The notes: generated by a model from the sequence alone, not told the origin. A stretch of DNA of 64,000 nucleotides from Annona cherimola (GCA_030490835.1 CM059972.1:14733764-14797763), one strand, 5' to 3'; positions 22,682 through 34,580 are shown, numbered from the stretch's first letter. Translations and numbers: made by a program.

Positions 22682-23217
22682 AAATGATCCAGTGCATGCG
22701 ACTGCACCGTGCAGTCCATGCACTGTGGGCCCCACCTGATCATTTCCCATAAATCCACCCCACCCATTGTATTTAGAATTGTTCACTTTATTACCATACC
22801 AATTTTCATCCAAATCCAACATGTGTGTAGTCTCCATCTTAAAATGGTGCAAAATCAACGTAATAAAATAGTTTAATGTAAATATCAAGTTTAAAGTGGT
22901 TTTTTCAACATCTAAACCGTCTAAAGTATGATTTATATATGGATAAATGAGTGTATAAAGTTTCATTACAATCTAATATGTGTGGGGTCCATTTTACAGC
23001 GGACTGCACCGTAACCACTTTAAACTTGATATTTACATTAAACTATTTTATTACGTTGATTTTGCACCATTTTAAGATGGAGACTACACACATGTTGGAT
23101 TTGGATGAAAATTGGTATGATAATAAAGTGAACAATTCTAAATACAATGGGTGGGGTGGATTTATGGGAAATGATCAGTTGGGGCCCACAGTGCAGTCGC
23201 ATGCACTGGATCATTTC

Positions 23218-23219
<2 letters not shown>
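22679..23219. mobile_element. Large inverted-repeat (foldback) element inside a (TA)n tract, 541 bp
   Basis: The left end GGGAAATGATCCAGTGCATG is mirrored by the right end CATGCACTGGATCATTTCCC. Arms of about 200 bp match closely, including CATAAATCCACCCCACCCA, the phrase ACATGTGTGTAGTCTCCA and AAAATCAACGTAATAAAATA. A single-copy middle of roughly 110 bp separates them. TA repeats abut both ends, so a TA-based or longer TA-rich target duplication cannot be told apart. The interior shares sequence with the TAACCCCTTC repeat family, suggesting common origin. It is non-coding; frames through it merely translate the hairpin. Confidence 0.75.

Positions 23220-23268
<49 letters not shown>
23220..23268. 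repeat. (TA)n microsatellite, right block
   Basis: About 24 TA units follow the inverted-repeat element, nearly as long as the left block. Confidence 0.95.
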
Positions 23269-23273
<5 letters not shown>

Positions 23274-24329
23274 GCAAGAAAAAAGTATAAGAAGTGGAAA
23301 AAAAATTTTGTTACTTTTACATATTCCCAAACCGACCTTTTAAAACTAAAAATTAAATTTACAGGCATGACTCGACAGTCGCTCCTTTTCTTCCCTAATA
23401 ATAGCCGATTAGGTGAAATAACACGTCGACTTTCGACAGCCGACTCGGGATTATGGACAACTTTTTTGTAGTCAAATTTCAAGAGGGGGAAGGTGGGAAA
23501 TATGGGCCCCGGCGTATCAACCGTATCTTTTCTAGCTCCAGAGCAGATGCACATCCAATAATGCAAAATTAAAATTTCCTAATCGGGGCGAAAAAAAGCG
23601 AAGAAAAAGCCATTCATATATAGATTGACAACATGATTTGTTTCAGCAGTTCTGGTCTGGCTCGGCCTTAGTAAAAACCAACCATCCATCCATCCCCTCC
23701 TCCCATTTGCTATGTCGATAGGCGATGCTAAAAGCAAGTAACAGTCCGAAAACCCTTTCCAGCTATAAAGCTAAGGAACCGAATCCCATTAAAATAAAGC
23801 GGAGGTGATTAAAGATTCATGGCCCAAATAAAAAGAAAAAGGACTGGAAAATGAAATGGGAGCGTTGACCATCTGGGCCCGTGACATCATGAAAGTATGC
23901 AGGGATCATTATCGCTTTTTAGGATGTCTAGTAATTAGCTTGCAAGAACAACTATGTTTAGTAATTAGGTTGCAATAATATCTCCTATGGTAACCATATC
24001 TATAAGGGCTCGAGTTGTTGCCACAATAATATAATCATAAAGTAAATAACTAATTATTTTTAGTTAAAGTTAGAAAATAATTCTAAATAGTAAAATTGCT
24101 GTGAAAAGTACAATGCAATTGATAAGTTTCACTTTCTATTTTTTAATCTTGACTGAGATATTAATTTACGCTCATTACATGGAAATCCTTGGTTAGGACG
24201 AGCTCATGAATTAAAGCATTAATGACTCAAATGTAATTTTTTGATCCCGTAAGTTGGGCACATTTTGATAATAAAATCAAAATCAAACATATTCAATGCA
24301 TTTGGAATCATTAGTGACTAAGTCACCAT
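23269..24329. other. Intergenic DNA, nothing recognised
   Basis: A mildly GC-richer portion (23380-23890) is followed by AT-rich DNA. No frame with a domain and no RNA. Confidence 0.4.
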
Positions 24330-24700
24330 GTTTCATCTTAATCAAAAATATGGACGGTCCCTATCTTAAACATGCTCCAAATTAATGTAAGAAAATAGTT
24401 TGATTCATATATTAATTTCAGACGTGTATTTTTAACATTTAAACCATCATTCCAACATATAGATAAATAATTCTATAAAATATTATTATATTTTAAAGTA
24501 TTTTTAAATGAATTTATTTACCACAAAAATAAATCTAAATATTTTTTATAATTTACACGTAAATATATTTTTAAATAAATATAGCCGATCCAAACCTCCC
24601 ATCAATATGGTTTTTAACCTTATCATAAAACAAATAATATTGAATAATATAAACAGCTTATTTTTTATTCTATTATCAAAGTGTGTCCCATCCACTGATT
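24330..24700. repeat. Fragment of the TAACCCCTTC repeat family
   Basis: It carries the diverged order of phrases seen at 13964-14869: AATTAATGTAAGAAAATAGTTTGAT, then TTTTTAACATTTAAACC, then ATAGATAAATAATTCTATAAAATATTAT, then AAATATAGCC and CAAATAATATTGAATA. Ends are not identifiable. Confidence 0.45.
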
Positions 24701-25008
24701 CAATGAAAAACATAGATATAATTGGAGATGGGGAGCCATTCTGCATCATGATCCATCATCCATCCAGTGCGCTTTTCCCATGTAATGTTCCAGATGCGTA
24801 ATCGTGTTTCGCATTATCGTAACCGAATAATCGCATGACACATGCCTGTCTATTGATTGGTGGGCTTTTCTTTTTTTTTTTGAAGCGGTAGATTGGTAGG
24901 CATTTTTTTGTACGAACTACGAAGTACGAAATGCTTCGATAGTTTGATGTCAGTATGTCACCCTCTCTGCTCAATCGATGGGAATGGCTCATGAGACCAG
25001 TCGGGGAA
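24701..25008. other. Intergenic DNA, nothing recognised
   Basis: About 300 bp between two repeat elements with no supported feature. Confidence 0.4.
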
Positions 25009-25016
25009 ATAGTAGG

Positions 25017-25624
25017 CAAGGGTGTTAACGGATCGGGTTGAATGGGTTGAAGCTTAATCCTAATTCTAACTCATTTAAAATATGGCAACTCTAATTCGTT
25101 TATTAACTCATTTAAAAAATCTCAACTCTGACACATTTACAACCCACTTAATAAACAAGTTGGTAGGTTGTTAACGAGTTGTATAGCAAATAACCTAAAA
25201 GTTTAGACTCTAGTAGATAACGATCTTGTAGGGAAAGACGATAGGGTGTTTTCGGCGTAGGAGAAATGAAAATAGGATAGTAACGGGAAAATGGAATTAG
25301 GATAACAGTAGAAAAATGAAAATTACTTGACTGAAGGAAGACTTAGAAAGAGAAAATAATCAAGGAGTTTACATATATATATATAAAACTTTAATAAGTT
25401 ATGCGAGTTAAATAAGTTGAACTAATTAAATGGATTGGAGATGTTATATGGGTTAAATGGGTTACTAAACGGGTTGACAAGTTATAAAATGTCAACTCTA
25501 ATCTATTTACTTAATTAAATAATAAATAAATTGGCGGATCATAACTTATTTATTTAAAAATTTCAACTCAAACACATTTATAAATGAGTTGGACGAGCGG
25601 ATTGGATGACCATTAACACATCTA
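25017..25624. mobile_element. hAT-type non-autonomous element related to the 39296-43337 transposon, 608 bp
   Basis: The left end CAAGGGTGTTAACGGATCGG and the reverse of the right end TAGATGTGTTAATGGTCATC match the termini of the full hAT element. Subterminal phrases are shared too (TTAATCCTAATTCTAACTCA, GGCGGATCATAACT, GAGTTGGACGAGCGGATTGG). Flanks ATAGTAGG (25009-25016) and ATAGGAAG (25625-25632) agree at 6 of 8 positions, as expected for an old 8-bp duplication. No transposase remains, so it is a deletion derivative. Confidence 0.7.
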
Positions 25625-25789
25625 ATAGGAAGTAGCTCCGCATGGCTGCATGCACACGCTCGACCGCCTTGCCCATCGCGACTCTCTGTAATGCAAGCGG
25701 ACCCGGTTTGCATGTAACTTGGTGTCATGTGCTGCGTGTGTATCTTAAGCAATTGACATCCGTATCTTCCTTCCCATGAATGTCTTCAT

Positions 25790-26191
25790 GGCATCGTTTG
25801 GTAATCATGACAAAGGTTTTCCGGTTTTTTCTTATCCCCTTCAAAGAAAATTCAATCTATTTATTATATTTAACATAATTTATTTATCTAAAAGACAAGG
25901 TTTCATCACGATCAAATATGGTAGTGTTTGATAATGTGTAAAATTGTAGACCTGTGAAAAATTATGGGAAATGAAAAAGAGAATTTTTTAAAAAATATGT
26001 CATTAATATGAAATGATAAAGGTACAATTGGAATAAATACGGTTGTTGAAACGAAAAATGATTGAAAATAGGGACAAAAGTGCAAAAATATAATTGATAG
26101 AAGGAAAAATCATTGATTGAAAAATGTGTCGTTAGTACAAATTCCTTGGTTTACCATGAAATTTCATACTCATTCATTACCAAACAAGGCC
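25790..26191. repeat. MITE-like element with GTTTGGTAAT ends, 402 bp
   Basis: The left end GGCATCGTTTGGTAATCATG and the reverse of the right end GGCCTTGTTTGGTAATGAAT form an inverted repeat. Such ends are typical of PIF/Harbinger (Tourist-like) MITEs, but the expected 3-bp TWA duplication is not clear (CAT and TAT). The interior is non-coding. A short piece at about 25850-25890 recalls the TAACCCCTTC family and may be nested. Confidence 0.55.
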
Positions 26192-26225
26192 TATGTTTAT
26201 GGGCCACATTTGTTGAAAATATTGT

Positions 26226-26516
26226 GGTTGTGTTTGTTTAGGGCAAAAAAGTGTCAACTAAAACTTTTCAATCTAAAACTTTTCACTTTCCATAATTATT
26301 CTATTTTTTAATTATTTTTTCACATTTTTCTATACAAACTACCCTACTTTTCAATCATTTCTATACAACTACCCATACAACTAACCTATCTATTTTAACT
26401 TTATTCTCTTTACTCCTCATCATTACTCCTATTATATCACATCACTTCCTATTGATTTGACAACTTCTACTTCAAAAACTTTTCATCAAAAGTTTTACCT
26501 CCAACCAAACACACCC
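26226..26516. repeat. MITE-like element (GGGTGTGTTTG family), inverted copy
   Basis: Reading the reverse strand gives GGGTGTGTTTGG followed by the same internal order as the 6960-7233 copy. The other end is GGTTGTGTTTG. TGT flanks both ends, a possible 3-bp duplication. It lies 35 bp from the neighbouring MITE at 25790-26191. Confidence 0.6.
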
Positions 26517-26559
26517 TGTATGTGTTCATATGTAAATTATAAACAATGTTCAGATCCAT

Positions 26560-26825
26560 TCACACACATATGAGAATATAATAATACTTTATAAAATTAT
26601 TTATTTACATAGTAGTTGTATTTTAAATGGTTTAGATGTTGAAAAAACTACTTTAAAATTGATCTTTTAACATTAAACCATTTTATTAAGTTAATTTTAC
26701 ATATTTATACAGTGAAGTTAAACAAATAAAAGAGTTCCCAATATACAATAAATAATGTTAAATACAATAGATGGAATGTATTTTCTATCAACTATCAAAA
26801 TTTTAAATATAGAAGGGGTTACATA
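26560..26825. repeat. Fragment of the TAACCCCTTC repeat family
   Basis: It contains AAATGGTTTAGATGTTGAAAAA, AAACCATTTTATTAAGTTAATTTTACA and the end GAAGGGGTTACATA, in inverted order relative to 13964-14869. The left end is not identified. Confidence 0.45.
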
Positions 26826-27018
26826 AAAGCGGAATCGTTTTTTCTCTTCCAGGACCCTTTTTTCTCTTCCCATCTTCTTCCAAATTTACATTTTAACTGT
26901 TCAATTATTTTTCTTTTTCCAATTTCATTCCTATCCTACATTCATTTTTCTTATAATTAACTTATTTATTTATTTCAACTTTAGTTTTATTATATATATT
27001 TTTTCCATAATTTTAAAA

Positions 27019-27497
27019 AGAAATTTTTGTAAATATTCCTACAAGATTTGACCAATATTGCATCCATGTTACTAAGTTTACTAATATTGCAAATATTTCC
27101 ACAAGATTTGTATAGAATTATAAGCATATCCTTTCTGGTAGGACGCCGTTAGAATTTTCTATAAAATGACGACAATGCCCTTCAAGTCAAGTGATATACT
27201 TGCAATTTTTCAAATATTGTAAACATATTTGGTATTTCATTATTTTATATAATTATATGTATTATTATTTTAATTTTTTGCAAATATATTTATAATATTT
27301 ACAAAAATCGCAAGTGTATTACTTGGCGTAAAGGGCATTATCGTCATTTATAGAAAATTTTAATGGTGTCATAATGGAAAGGATGTGCTTGCAATTTTAT
27401 TTAAACCTTGTGAGCGTATTTGCAATATTAACAAAATTAATGACACATATACAATATCGGTCAAACCTTGAACCCGTATTTGCAAAAAATTCTTTCT
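27019..27497. repeat. Foldback element, about 479 bp
   Basis: The left arm (TTTTTGTAAATAT, then CAAGATTTGACCAATATTGC) is mirrored at the right end (CAAGGTTTGACCGATATTGT in reverse). Inner parts also pair: TTAGAATTTTCTATAAAATGACG with CGTCATTTATAGAAAATTTTAA. Target duplication was not found. It is non-coding and inserted shortly upstream of the copia element. Confidence 0.6.
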
Positions 27498-27788
27498 AAA
27501 AAATTTTCTTTTCCACTCCTTACACTTGTTCTAAGAAGCTATTGCAGTCAACATTATCAACGAAAGAAAATTGTTTAACTACAATTATCTTAAAAATAAA
27601 AATATATTAAATATCATATATAACTATAAAAATTAAATAAATAGAATCTATTTTTAAATGATAATGTATAGAAGTTAGAATTTTAATTAAATTAATACAC
27701 AAGGAAGCCATTATTTTTAAAATGTTTTATCTTATTTTAAAGTGTTCATATTTAGTTTGTCAGTTAAATAAATTTTCAAATTAATTGG

Positions 27789-29208
27789 TGTTGGAAACAA
27801 TGTTCAAAATAATTTAAATTGACCAAAGCCTGAGTTTTGATGATTAACAAGGACTTATTTGAGTATATAAGGAGTACTAACATGTTTGACAAATGTTTAA
27901 GGAAAGCAAAGAAGTCAAGTCGATCTCCAAGTCGACTTGGACTTCGACTTGGGTGAAGTCGATCCCGAAGTCGACTCAAATATCGACTTGAGAATGAATC
28001 CCAAAAGGCAACAGGTGAAGTCGCAGGTCAAGTCGACTCCACTTGCGACTTGGGAAGTCAAGTCGCAGACGAAGTCGACTCCAGCATCGACTTGGAGTAT
28101 CCAGAGCTGAAAAGTGGAAACGAACATAACGAAGTCGCAAACGAAGTCGACTCCAGGTGCGACTTGGGTGAAGTCGCAGGCCAGGTCGACTCCATCCACG
28201 ACTTGAGATGTTCAAACTTTCAAAGATACAGTTTTAAAGATATTCAAGAGGATTTATCATTCAAGTCCAAGGAATCAAGATGAAAAACAAATGAGTCAAT
28301 TTCAAAGTTAAGAATCATGTTCTACATTCAAATCAAGTCTATCAAGCTCAAAGTAAATCTTCAAGCTAGCTTCCAAATGGAGTAAAATTCAAGTCATGAT
28401 GACCAAGTGAGTCCAAAAGCAAAGCAAGGAACATACATATATTGTGCAAGAACTCAAAGCTTTCAAATGAACGTGAAAAAACACAAGAGACACTACTCAA
28501 AAGATCAAAGAGAGAAAAGAAGTGCAAGAAAGATTTTCAAATACCTTTTCTCTATACTTGAGTGTTTAAAAGGAAGAAAGAGCTTCAAACTGCAAGTTGC
28601 TTCAACAATCATCATTCAAGCCACTTTTGATTTCTTCCACGAGCTCAAAACTGCCTACACAAATCTGTAAAGTGTAGTTTCATTTATTTCATTGTCTTGA
28701 TGTATAAATCTTGATTTAGCTTGGGTAGCTAAGATCAAGTATATGCAAAGTAGGGTGTGATTGGAGTGAGACTCATCACCTACTTGTGCAAGTAGTTGTA
28801 TATGCCCCCTAGAGCTTTGAATCTAGAAGAGAGCAAGTGGCTCTAGTTGTATATGCCCCCTAGAGCTTTGAATCTAGAAGAGAGCAAGTGGCTCTAAGTT
28901 GTGTATGCCCCCTAGAGCTTTGAATCTAGAAGAGAGCGGTGACTCTAAGTGTATTCGTGGAATACATAGTGGAACCCAAGTCACAACGGAGTGTGAGCTT
29001 GGAAGAGTGGAGTAGGGAAGGTTTGCCCGAACCACTATAAATCTTGTGTTCTACTTATTTTTACTGCTTTATCTTATTTGCTCTCCATTCGCTTAAAAAG
29101 GGGATTAACTTTTTCAAGGGGTTAAGATCTTTGAGATTATCAAAGAAATTTTAAAGAACCCAATTCACCCCTCCCCTCTTGGGTTTAGCCATTAACTCGG
29201 GACCAACA
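27789..29208 (+). repeat. 5' LTR of the copia element
   Basis: 1420 bp, with TATATAA at 27864-27870 as likely promoter. About 27910-28200 is dense with the motif AAGTCGACTC and its inverse CGACTTGG. A 51-52 bp unit (GTTGTATATGCCCCCTAGAG to GTGGCTCTA) is repeated three times from 28795 to about 28952. The only difference from the 3' LTR that I noticed is G here versus A at 36829 in the phrase GTCAAGTCRCAGACG. Small open frames inside are not genes. Confidence 0.96.
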
Positions 29209-29210
29209 AG

Positions 29211-29225
29211 TGGTATCAGAGCAGG
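29211..29225 (+). promoter_or_regulatory. Primer binding site complementary to initiator tRNA-Met
   Basis: TGGTATCAGAGCAGG starts two bases after the 5' LTR. TGGTATCAGAGC is the standard plant initiator-Met primer site for minus-strand DNA synthesis of copia elements. Confidence 0.92.
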
Positions 29226-29256
29226 TCTTTGAGTTTATCAAAGAGATCTTATTGAA

Positions 29257-31038
29257 ATGGCATCCCAATCTACTTCCGTTCCCGCATTTGCTGAAGGCCA
29301 ATCCTTTACAAGGCCACCATTGTTTGATGGGAATAATTTTGGATATTGGAAGCTTCGTATGAAGCAACTCATCATGGCTACCGACATGGACTCTTGGATT
29401 GCTATCCAAGATGGAGTAACCTTGCCTACCGATGAAAGAGCTTCCAAATGGACCGATGAGGAAGTAAGAATAGTGAAGAGCAATGCCAAAGCTATGAACT
29501 CCTTATTTTGTGCTCTCACTGCTTCTGAGTATGATAGAGTATCCTCTTGCTTAACCGCCAAAGAGATATGGGATACACTAACCTCTATCTACGAAGGAAC
29601 TTCTCAAGTCCAAGGGACGAGAAGGAATATTTTGATTGGAGAACTAGAGAACTTTAGAATGCTAGAAACAGAAAATATTTCTGAAATGTTTGCTAGATTC
29701 TCTAAGATTACTAATGCTTTAAAAGGTCTTGGAAAAGCAATATCTGAATCTGAGCAGGTCATGAAGATTTTAAGAGCTCTACCCGAATCATGGACTCCAA
29801 AGATCACTGCAATTGAAGAAGCCAAAGACCTCAACACGCTGAAGCTTGAAAACTTAATTAGCTCACTTATGTCACATGAGCTAATTAAGAAAAGGAATGA
29901 AGATCAACACAGGGGCAAAAGAGCAATTGCCTTAAAAGCCGCACAAGACATCGATGACACATCTTCTTCTCAAAATGACGACGAGATTGCTCTACTCACA
30001 AAACGATTTAGAAAATTTGTGAGGAAAGGCAAAAATTTCAGAAGCTTCAAAGAAAGAACTCCCCGAGAGAAGAAGAAAGAATCAACCAAGTGCTACCGAT
30101 GCGGCGGTTCGGGACATATGCAAGCCCAATGTCCAACTCCCGAAGAAATTAAGGCAAAAGAACAAAGAAAGGATCGAGGGGACAATAGAAGATTTCAGAA
30201 ATATAAAGGAAGAGGCATGTACGTGAATGACGAGGAATCTACAACGAGTAGCTCCTCGACCGACGAAATCGAAGCGGAAGAATGTGCGAGAATTTGCTGT
30301 ATGGCACAAATCGAGCAAGGAGAACAAACTACCTCAAAAAAATGCACAAGCAATGAAGAGGTAAGTTCCAAATTCTCTCTTCCTAATTCAAGTTATTCTT
30401 CCTCTCATGAATGCCTCAAATGTGCTGAATTAGATGAGCTACAAATGGCATATGATTCTTTATATGAAGAAATGAAGAAATTAGGAAGCAAGTTTACAAT
30501 TAAGAAAAAACAATGTGATGCAGTAATAATTATAAATGGTAAACTTGCAGAAGAAAATGATTTGCTAAAAAAGGAGAACAAATCATTAAATGAATCATTA
30601 GCCAAGTTCTCTAATCCAGGAGAAAGCGTCAAAATGTTTTTGAATATGACCTCCCAAACACATAAAAGAGGTCTTGGGTATCATACATTTGAGCAAGGAG
30701 AAAGTAGCAAATCAAATGTGAAATTACTTGAGAAATATCAAACTAAATCTGCATCTATATATAAGCCACAAAAGAAAATTTTTAAGTGGACTAGAAGACC
30801 AATGATTGAACCTTTGTATGCTTGGAGACCTACTCCAAGATTACCTTTGGCTTGTAATTTCTGCAATAAGATGGGTCATAAAACTTACAAATGTAATTTT
30901 AAGAAACTATATGACCATGGTGCTAAATTAGTTTGGGTTCCAAGAAACACAAGATTTGGGCTTTCAAAGTTAGATCAACTTAGATTAGATTCTATTACTA
31001 ACCCAAATGGACCCATAAAATGGGTACCAAAAAGATAA
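29257..31038 (+). CDS. gag: copia gag polyprotein
   Basis: 593 aa, starting at an ATG (29257) 32 bases after the primer site. The N-terminal half is the UBN2-type gag of plant copia elements ([17 protein letters not shown] at about 21-37, then [15 protein letters not shown] and [12 protein letters not shown]). A CCHC zinc knuckle [14 protein letters not shown] lies near residue 279. A Ser/Asp/Glu-rich section and a Lys/Glu coiled-coil-like stretch follow. A second CCHC knuckle [14 protein letters not shown] lies near 535. Gag packages the element RNA into virus-like particles in the cytoplasm. The frame is intact. The stop at 31036-31038 overlaps the open pol frame, which is +1 relative to gag. 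Confidence 0.92.
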   Translation: MASQSTSVPAFAEGQSFTRPPLFDGNNFGYWKLRMKQLIMATDMDSWIAIQDGVTLPTDERASKWTDEEVRIVKSNAKAMNSLFCALTASEYDRVSSCLTAKEIWDTLTSIYEGTSQVQGTRRNILIGELENFRMLETENISEMFARFSKITNALKGLGKAISESEQVMKILRALPESWTPKITAIEEAKDLNTLKLENLISSLMSHELIKKRNEDQHRGKRAIALKAAQDIDDTSSSQNDDEIALLTKRFRKFVRKGKNFRSFKERTPREKKKESTKCYRCGGSGHMQAQCPTPEEIKAKEQRKDRGDNRRFQKYKGRGMYVNDEESTTSSSSTDEIEAEECARICCMAQIEQGEQTTSKKCTSNEEVSSKFSLPNSSYSSSHECLKCAELDELQMAYDSLYEEMKKLGSKFTIKKKQCDAVIIINGKLAEENDLLKKENKSLNESLAKFSNPGESVKMFLNMTSQTHKRGLGYHTFEQGESSKSNVKLLEKYQTKSASIYKPQKKIFKWTRRPMIEPLYAWRPTPRLPLACNFCNKMGHKTYKCNFKKLYDHGAKLVWVPRNTRFGLSKLDQLRLDSITNPNGPIKWVPKR

Positions 31039-31096
31039 GATTTATTTCCTTATTTTTCAGACATGTTTTAAGGCAAAGGCAAACAATGAATGGTTC

Positions 31097-34000
31097 ATGG
31101 ATAGCGGATGTTCAAGGCATATGACCGGTGAAAGAAGTTTGTTTCATAAACTTAAGCCTTGCAACGATGGAATGGTTGCCTTTGGAAATAATGAAAAAGG
31201 TAAAATTAAAGGTAAAGGAAATATACTTAGTACCTCAAATGCATGCATGGAAGATGTTTTATTTGTTGAAGGACTCAAACACAATTTAATGAGTATTAGC
31301 CAATTATGTGATAAAGGATATAAAGTTGTGTTTAAATCATCTATATGTAATGTATTTGATGGAAAACATATCATGTTTAGTGGTAAAAGACATAGAAATG
31401 TTTATTTGGTTTCACTTGATGAATTGAATGGTCAATGTCTCATGGCCATTGATAATGATCCATGGGTTTGGCATAAAAGGCTTGGACATGTAAACATGGG
31501 AAATATAAAGACCCTATGGAAAAAGAATTTGGTAGAAGGATTACCAAAACTGAAATATGACAAAGACAAGATTTGCAAGGCATGTCAATTATCAAAACAA
31601 CCCAAGATGCCTTTCTCTACCAAAAAGGAAATTTCCACCACTAAGCCACTGGAATTACTACATATGGATCTATACGGGCCATCCGACATTCTAACCATTG
31701 GTGGAAAGAAATATGTATTTGTCATAGTTGATGATTTTTCAAGATTCACATGGATAATTCTCTTAGCTAGTAAAGATGAAGCCTTCTCTATGTTTGCAAC
31801 TTTTGTAAATTTGGTGCAAAATGAAAAACAAAGTACTATTGTGACCATAAGAAGCGATCATGGTGGCGAATTCGAAAACAAACAATTCATGGAATTTTGC
31901 AATGAAAAAGGAATTCACCACACATTTTCTGCACCAAGAACTCCACAACAAAATGGAGTAGTAGAAAGAAAAAATAGAACTATACAAGAGATGGCTAGAA
32001 CTATGCTAAATGAGAGCGATCTATCCAAGAAATTTTGGGGTGAAGCTGTGAGTACAGCTTGTCATGTTTTGAACCGAGTTACCATTCGAGCAATCTTGAA
32101 AAAGACCCCATATGAACTATGGAAAGGAAGAAAACCAAATATCTCATATTTTCATGCTTTTGGATGTACATGTTATGTTTTAAACAATGGAAAAACCAAT
32201 TTGGGCAAATTAGATGCCAAAAGCAATGAGGCTATATTCCTTGGTTATTCATCAAATAGCAAAGCATATAGAGTATTCAACAAACGAAACCAAGTTGTAG
32301 AAGAATCCATACATGTTGTATTTGATGAAATTAACCAAAGTCCGAGAAAGGAGGATGAACTAAGTGATGCAGATGAGACAAAAAGCAAAGAACAACCAAA
32401 GGAACTCGAGCTCAAGCCAGAAAATCCAGAGGAGGAAGAGGTAAGTGAAGGTAATGACTCTTACAAACCTCCAACTGATTTAAAGTTCAAAAATGCCCAT
32501 CCAATTGAACAAGTTATTGGAAACATATATGAAGGAGTAAAAACTAGAAGATCAAAACAAAACGTTTATGGCCAATATGCGTTTGTATCGAAAATTGAAC
32601 CAAATACCATTGAACAAGCTCTTAATGATGAAAATTGGGTTATTTCAATGCAAGAAGAGCTAAATCAATTCGAAAGAAACAATGTATGGCATTTAGTTCC
32701 TAGACCAAACAATCATGCAGTCATTGGTACAAAATGGGTATTTAGAAACAAATTAGACGAAAGCGGTCTTGTAATTAGAAACAAGGCAAGATTAGTAGCC
32801 AAAGGGTATTCCCAAGAAGAAGGAATTGATTTTGAAGAATCATATGCACCCGTGGCTAGATTAGAAGCCATACGCATCCTACTAGCATTTGCTTCTCATA
32901 TGAACTTCAAATTGTTTCAAATGGATGTAAAAAGCGCATTTTTAAATGGTTATTTGAATGAAGAAGTATATGTTGAACAACCCCCTGGTTTTGAAGAAAA
33001 GAATCAATCAAAGTTTGTTTATAAATTAACCAAAGCATTATATGGACTAAAACAAGCACCAAGAGCTTGGTATGAAAGGTTAAATAGATTCTTGATTGAT
33101 CGTGAGTTTCAAAGAGGGAAAGTAGACACTACCTTATTCATCAAGTACAAAAATAAAAATATTTTGATTGTACAAATTTATGTGGATGACATAATATTCG
33201 GTGCTACTGATGAAAATCTTTGTCAAGAATTTTCTAAGATAATGCAGAGCGAGTTCGAAATGAGCATGATGGGAGAATTAAATTTCTTCCTTGGACTACA
33301 AATCAAGCAACAAAGTGAAGGAATATTTCTGAACCAGTCCAAGTATGTCAAAGAGATGCTCAAGAAATTTGGAATGCAGAATAGCAAAGGAGCAAACACT
33401 CCAATGAGCTCAACAATCAAAATCGACACGGATGAAAACGGTAAAAGTATCGATCAAAAGCTTTATAGAAGCATGATAGGATCTTTGCTTTATTTAACTG
33501 CTTCTAGACCCGATATCTTATTTAGTGTTTGTATGTGCTCTAGATTTCAAGCATGTCCCAAAGAATCACATCTACTTGCTGTAAAAAGAATTTTTAAATA
33601 TTTGATAAAAACTACAAACCTTGGACTATGGTATCCAAAGGGGTCAACCTTTGATCTAATCGGCTATTCGGATGCAGACTTTGCCGGATATAAAGTAGAT
33701 AGAAAAAGTACCAGTGGAACTTGTCAATTTCTTGAACATATGCTAGTTTCATGGCATTCAAGAAAACAAACAAGTGTTGCACTATCTACTGCGGAAGCCG
33801 AATACATAGCCGCCGGTAGTTGTTGTGCCCAATTACTTTGGATGAAACAGCAATTAAAGGATTATGGTATTGATTATATTGATATTCCTATTAGATGTGA
33901 TAATACAAGTGCAATTTGTTTGACTAAAAATCCTGTATTACATTCTAGAACCAAACATATTGATGTGAGACATCATTTTATTAGAGAACATGTTGAAAAT

Positions 34001-34123
34001 CATGATGTGTGCTTAGAATATGTGAAAACAGAAGACCAAATTGCTGATATCTTTACCAAACCTCTAGCCAAAGATTCATTTTGTAAGATTAGGAATGATA
34101 TGGGGATGATAGAGCTTAACTAA
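31097..34123 (+). CDS. pol: copia pol polyprotein: protease, integrase, reverse transcriptase, RNase H
   Basis: 1008 aa from the first ATG. The frame is open from 31019, and residues encoded before the ATG (ANNEWF) belong to the family's protease start, so real translation probably begins upstream by frameshift or on a spliced RNA. Visible in order: protease active site [10 protein letters not shown] at 2-11; the integrase zinc-binding segment (WHKRLGHVN ... CKACQLSK); the integrase core with D,D,E ([28 protein letters not shown]); reverse transcriptase ([22 protein letters not shown] at 695-698); RNase H ([28 protein letters not shown]). All catalytic residues I looked for are present and no stop interrupts the frame. 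The product copies and inserts the element. Confidence 0.93.
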   Translation: MDSGCSRHMTGERSLFHKLKPCNDGMVAFGNNEKGKIKGKGNILSTSNACMEDVLFVEGLKHNLMSISQLCDKGYKVVFKSSICNVFDGKHIMFSGKRHRNVYLVSLDELNGQCLMAIDNDPWVWHKRLGHVNMGNIKTLWKKNLVEGLPKLKYDKDKICKACQLSKQPKMPFSTKKEISTTKPLELLHMDLYGPSDILTIGGKKYVFVIVDDFSRFTWIILLASKDEAFSMFATFVNLVQNEKQSTIVTIRSDHGGEFENKQFMEFCNEKGIHHTFSAPRTPQQNGVVERKNRTIQEMARTMLNESDLSKKFWGEAVSTACHVLNRVTIRAILKKTPYELWKGRKPNISYFHAFGCTCYVLNNGKTNLGKLDAKSNEAIFLGYSSNSKAYRVFNKRNQVVEESIHVVFDEINQSPRKEDELSDADETKSKEQPKELELKPENPEEEEVSEGNDSYKPPTDLKFKNAHPIEQVIGNIYEGVKTRRSKQNVYGQYAFVSKIEPNTIEQALNDENWVISMQEELNQFERNNVWHLVPRPNNHAVIGTKWVFRNKLDESGLVIRNKARLVAKGYSQEEGIDFEESYAPVARLEAIRILLAFASHMNFKLFQMDVKSAFLNGYLNEEVYVEQPPGFEEKNQSKFVYKLTKALYGLKQAPRAWYERLNRFLIDREFQRGKVDTTLFIKYKNKNILIVQIYVDDIIFGATDENLCQEFSKIMQSEFEMSMMGELNFFLGLQIKQQSEGIFLNQSKYVKEMLKKFGMQNSKGANTPMSSTIKIDTDENGKSIDQKLYRSMIGSLLYLTASRPDILFSVCMCSRFQACPKESHLLAVKRIFKYLIKTTNLGLWYPKGSTFDLIGYSDADFAGYKVDRKSTSGTCQFLEHMLVSWHSRKQTSVALSTAEAEYIAAGSCCAQLLWMKQQLKDYGIDYIDIPIRCDNTSAICLTKNPVLHSRTKHIDVRHHFIREHVENHDVCLEYVKTEDQIADIFTKPLAKDSFCKIRNDMGMIELN

Positions 34124-34154
34124 GGAAAAATACATAAGAAAATTAAATTGGAAA

Positions 34155-34330
34155 ATGTCAAGTCGATGAGTCAAGTCGACTCCAGGGACGCCAGGTCGAC
34201 TCCGCTTCAGAAGCGAAGTCGACTCCGCTAGGGTCGAAGTCGACTCCGCCCCCAGGCGAAGTCGACTCCAGAAGGACCGAAGTCGACTTCGCCTAGGGCA
34301 AGTCGACTCCGCGCGCGCGACCGTCCGACT
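34155..34330. repeat. GTCGAC-rich array between pol and ORF3 of the copia element
   Basis: GTCGAC occurs seven times in about 170 bp, usually as GAAGTCGACTCCG or CAAGTCGACTCC, with degenerate spacers. The same motif is clustered at the start of both LTRs. The region lies in the 457-bp gap between pol and the third ORF; the rest of that gap (34331-34580) is a pyrimidine-rich leader ending at the ORF3 ATG. Confidence 0.85.
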
Positions 34331-34580
34331 TCCGAGTCTTTTTCTTCTCTCCTCTCTTCTTTCTTCCTCATTTTTTCCGGCCTCTCTGTTTTCCTCTTTT
34401 CCTCCGGCGATTCCCCTTTCCTCTCCGGGAATCCTCTCCCTCTCCGGCAACTTCTACTCTCTCACTGCCTCTCTCCTTAATATCTCTCTCTCAACTCTCC
34501 TCTTTTTCTCAAACTTTCTCTCTTTCACAAGCATTCCCTCTCAGATTCCATAAATTCCAAAATCCAAAATTTCCATCTCA

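Noticed and set aside
22458..23566. Several open frames rich in Ile-Tyr repeats
   Set aside because: They are translations of the (TA)n blocks and the foldback arms, present on both strands.
27915..28283. Overlapping frames with repeated VDFVCD or EVDS words in the copia LTR
   Set aside because: They arise from the GTCGAC motif array and occur identically in both LTRs; non-coding regulatory DNA is the better explanation.
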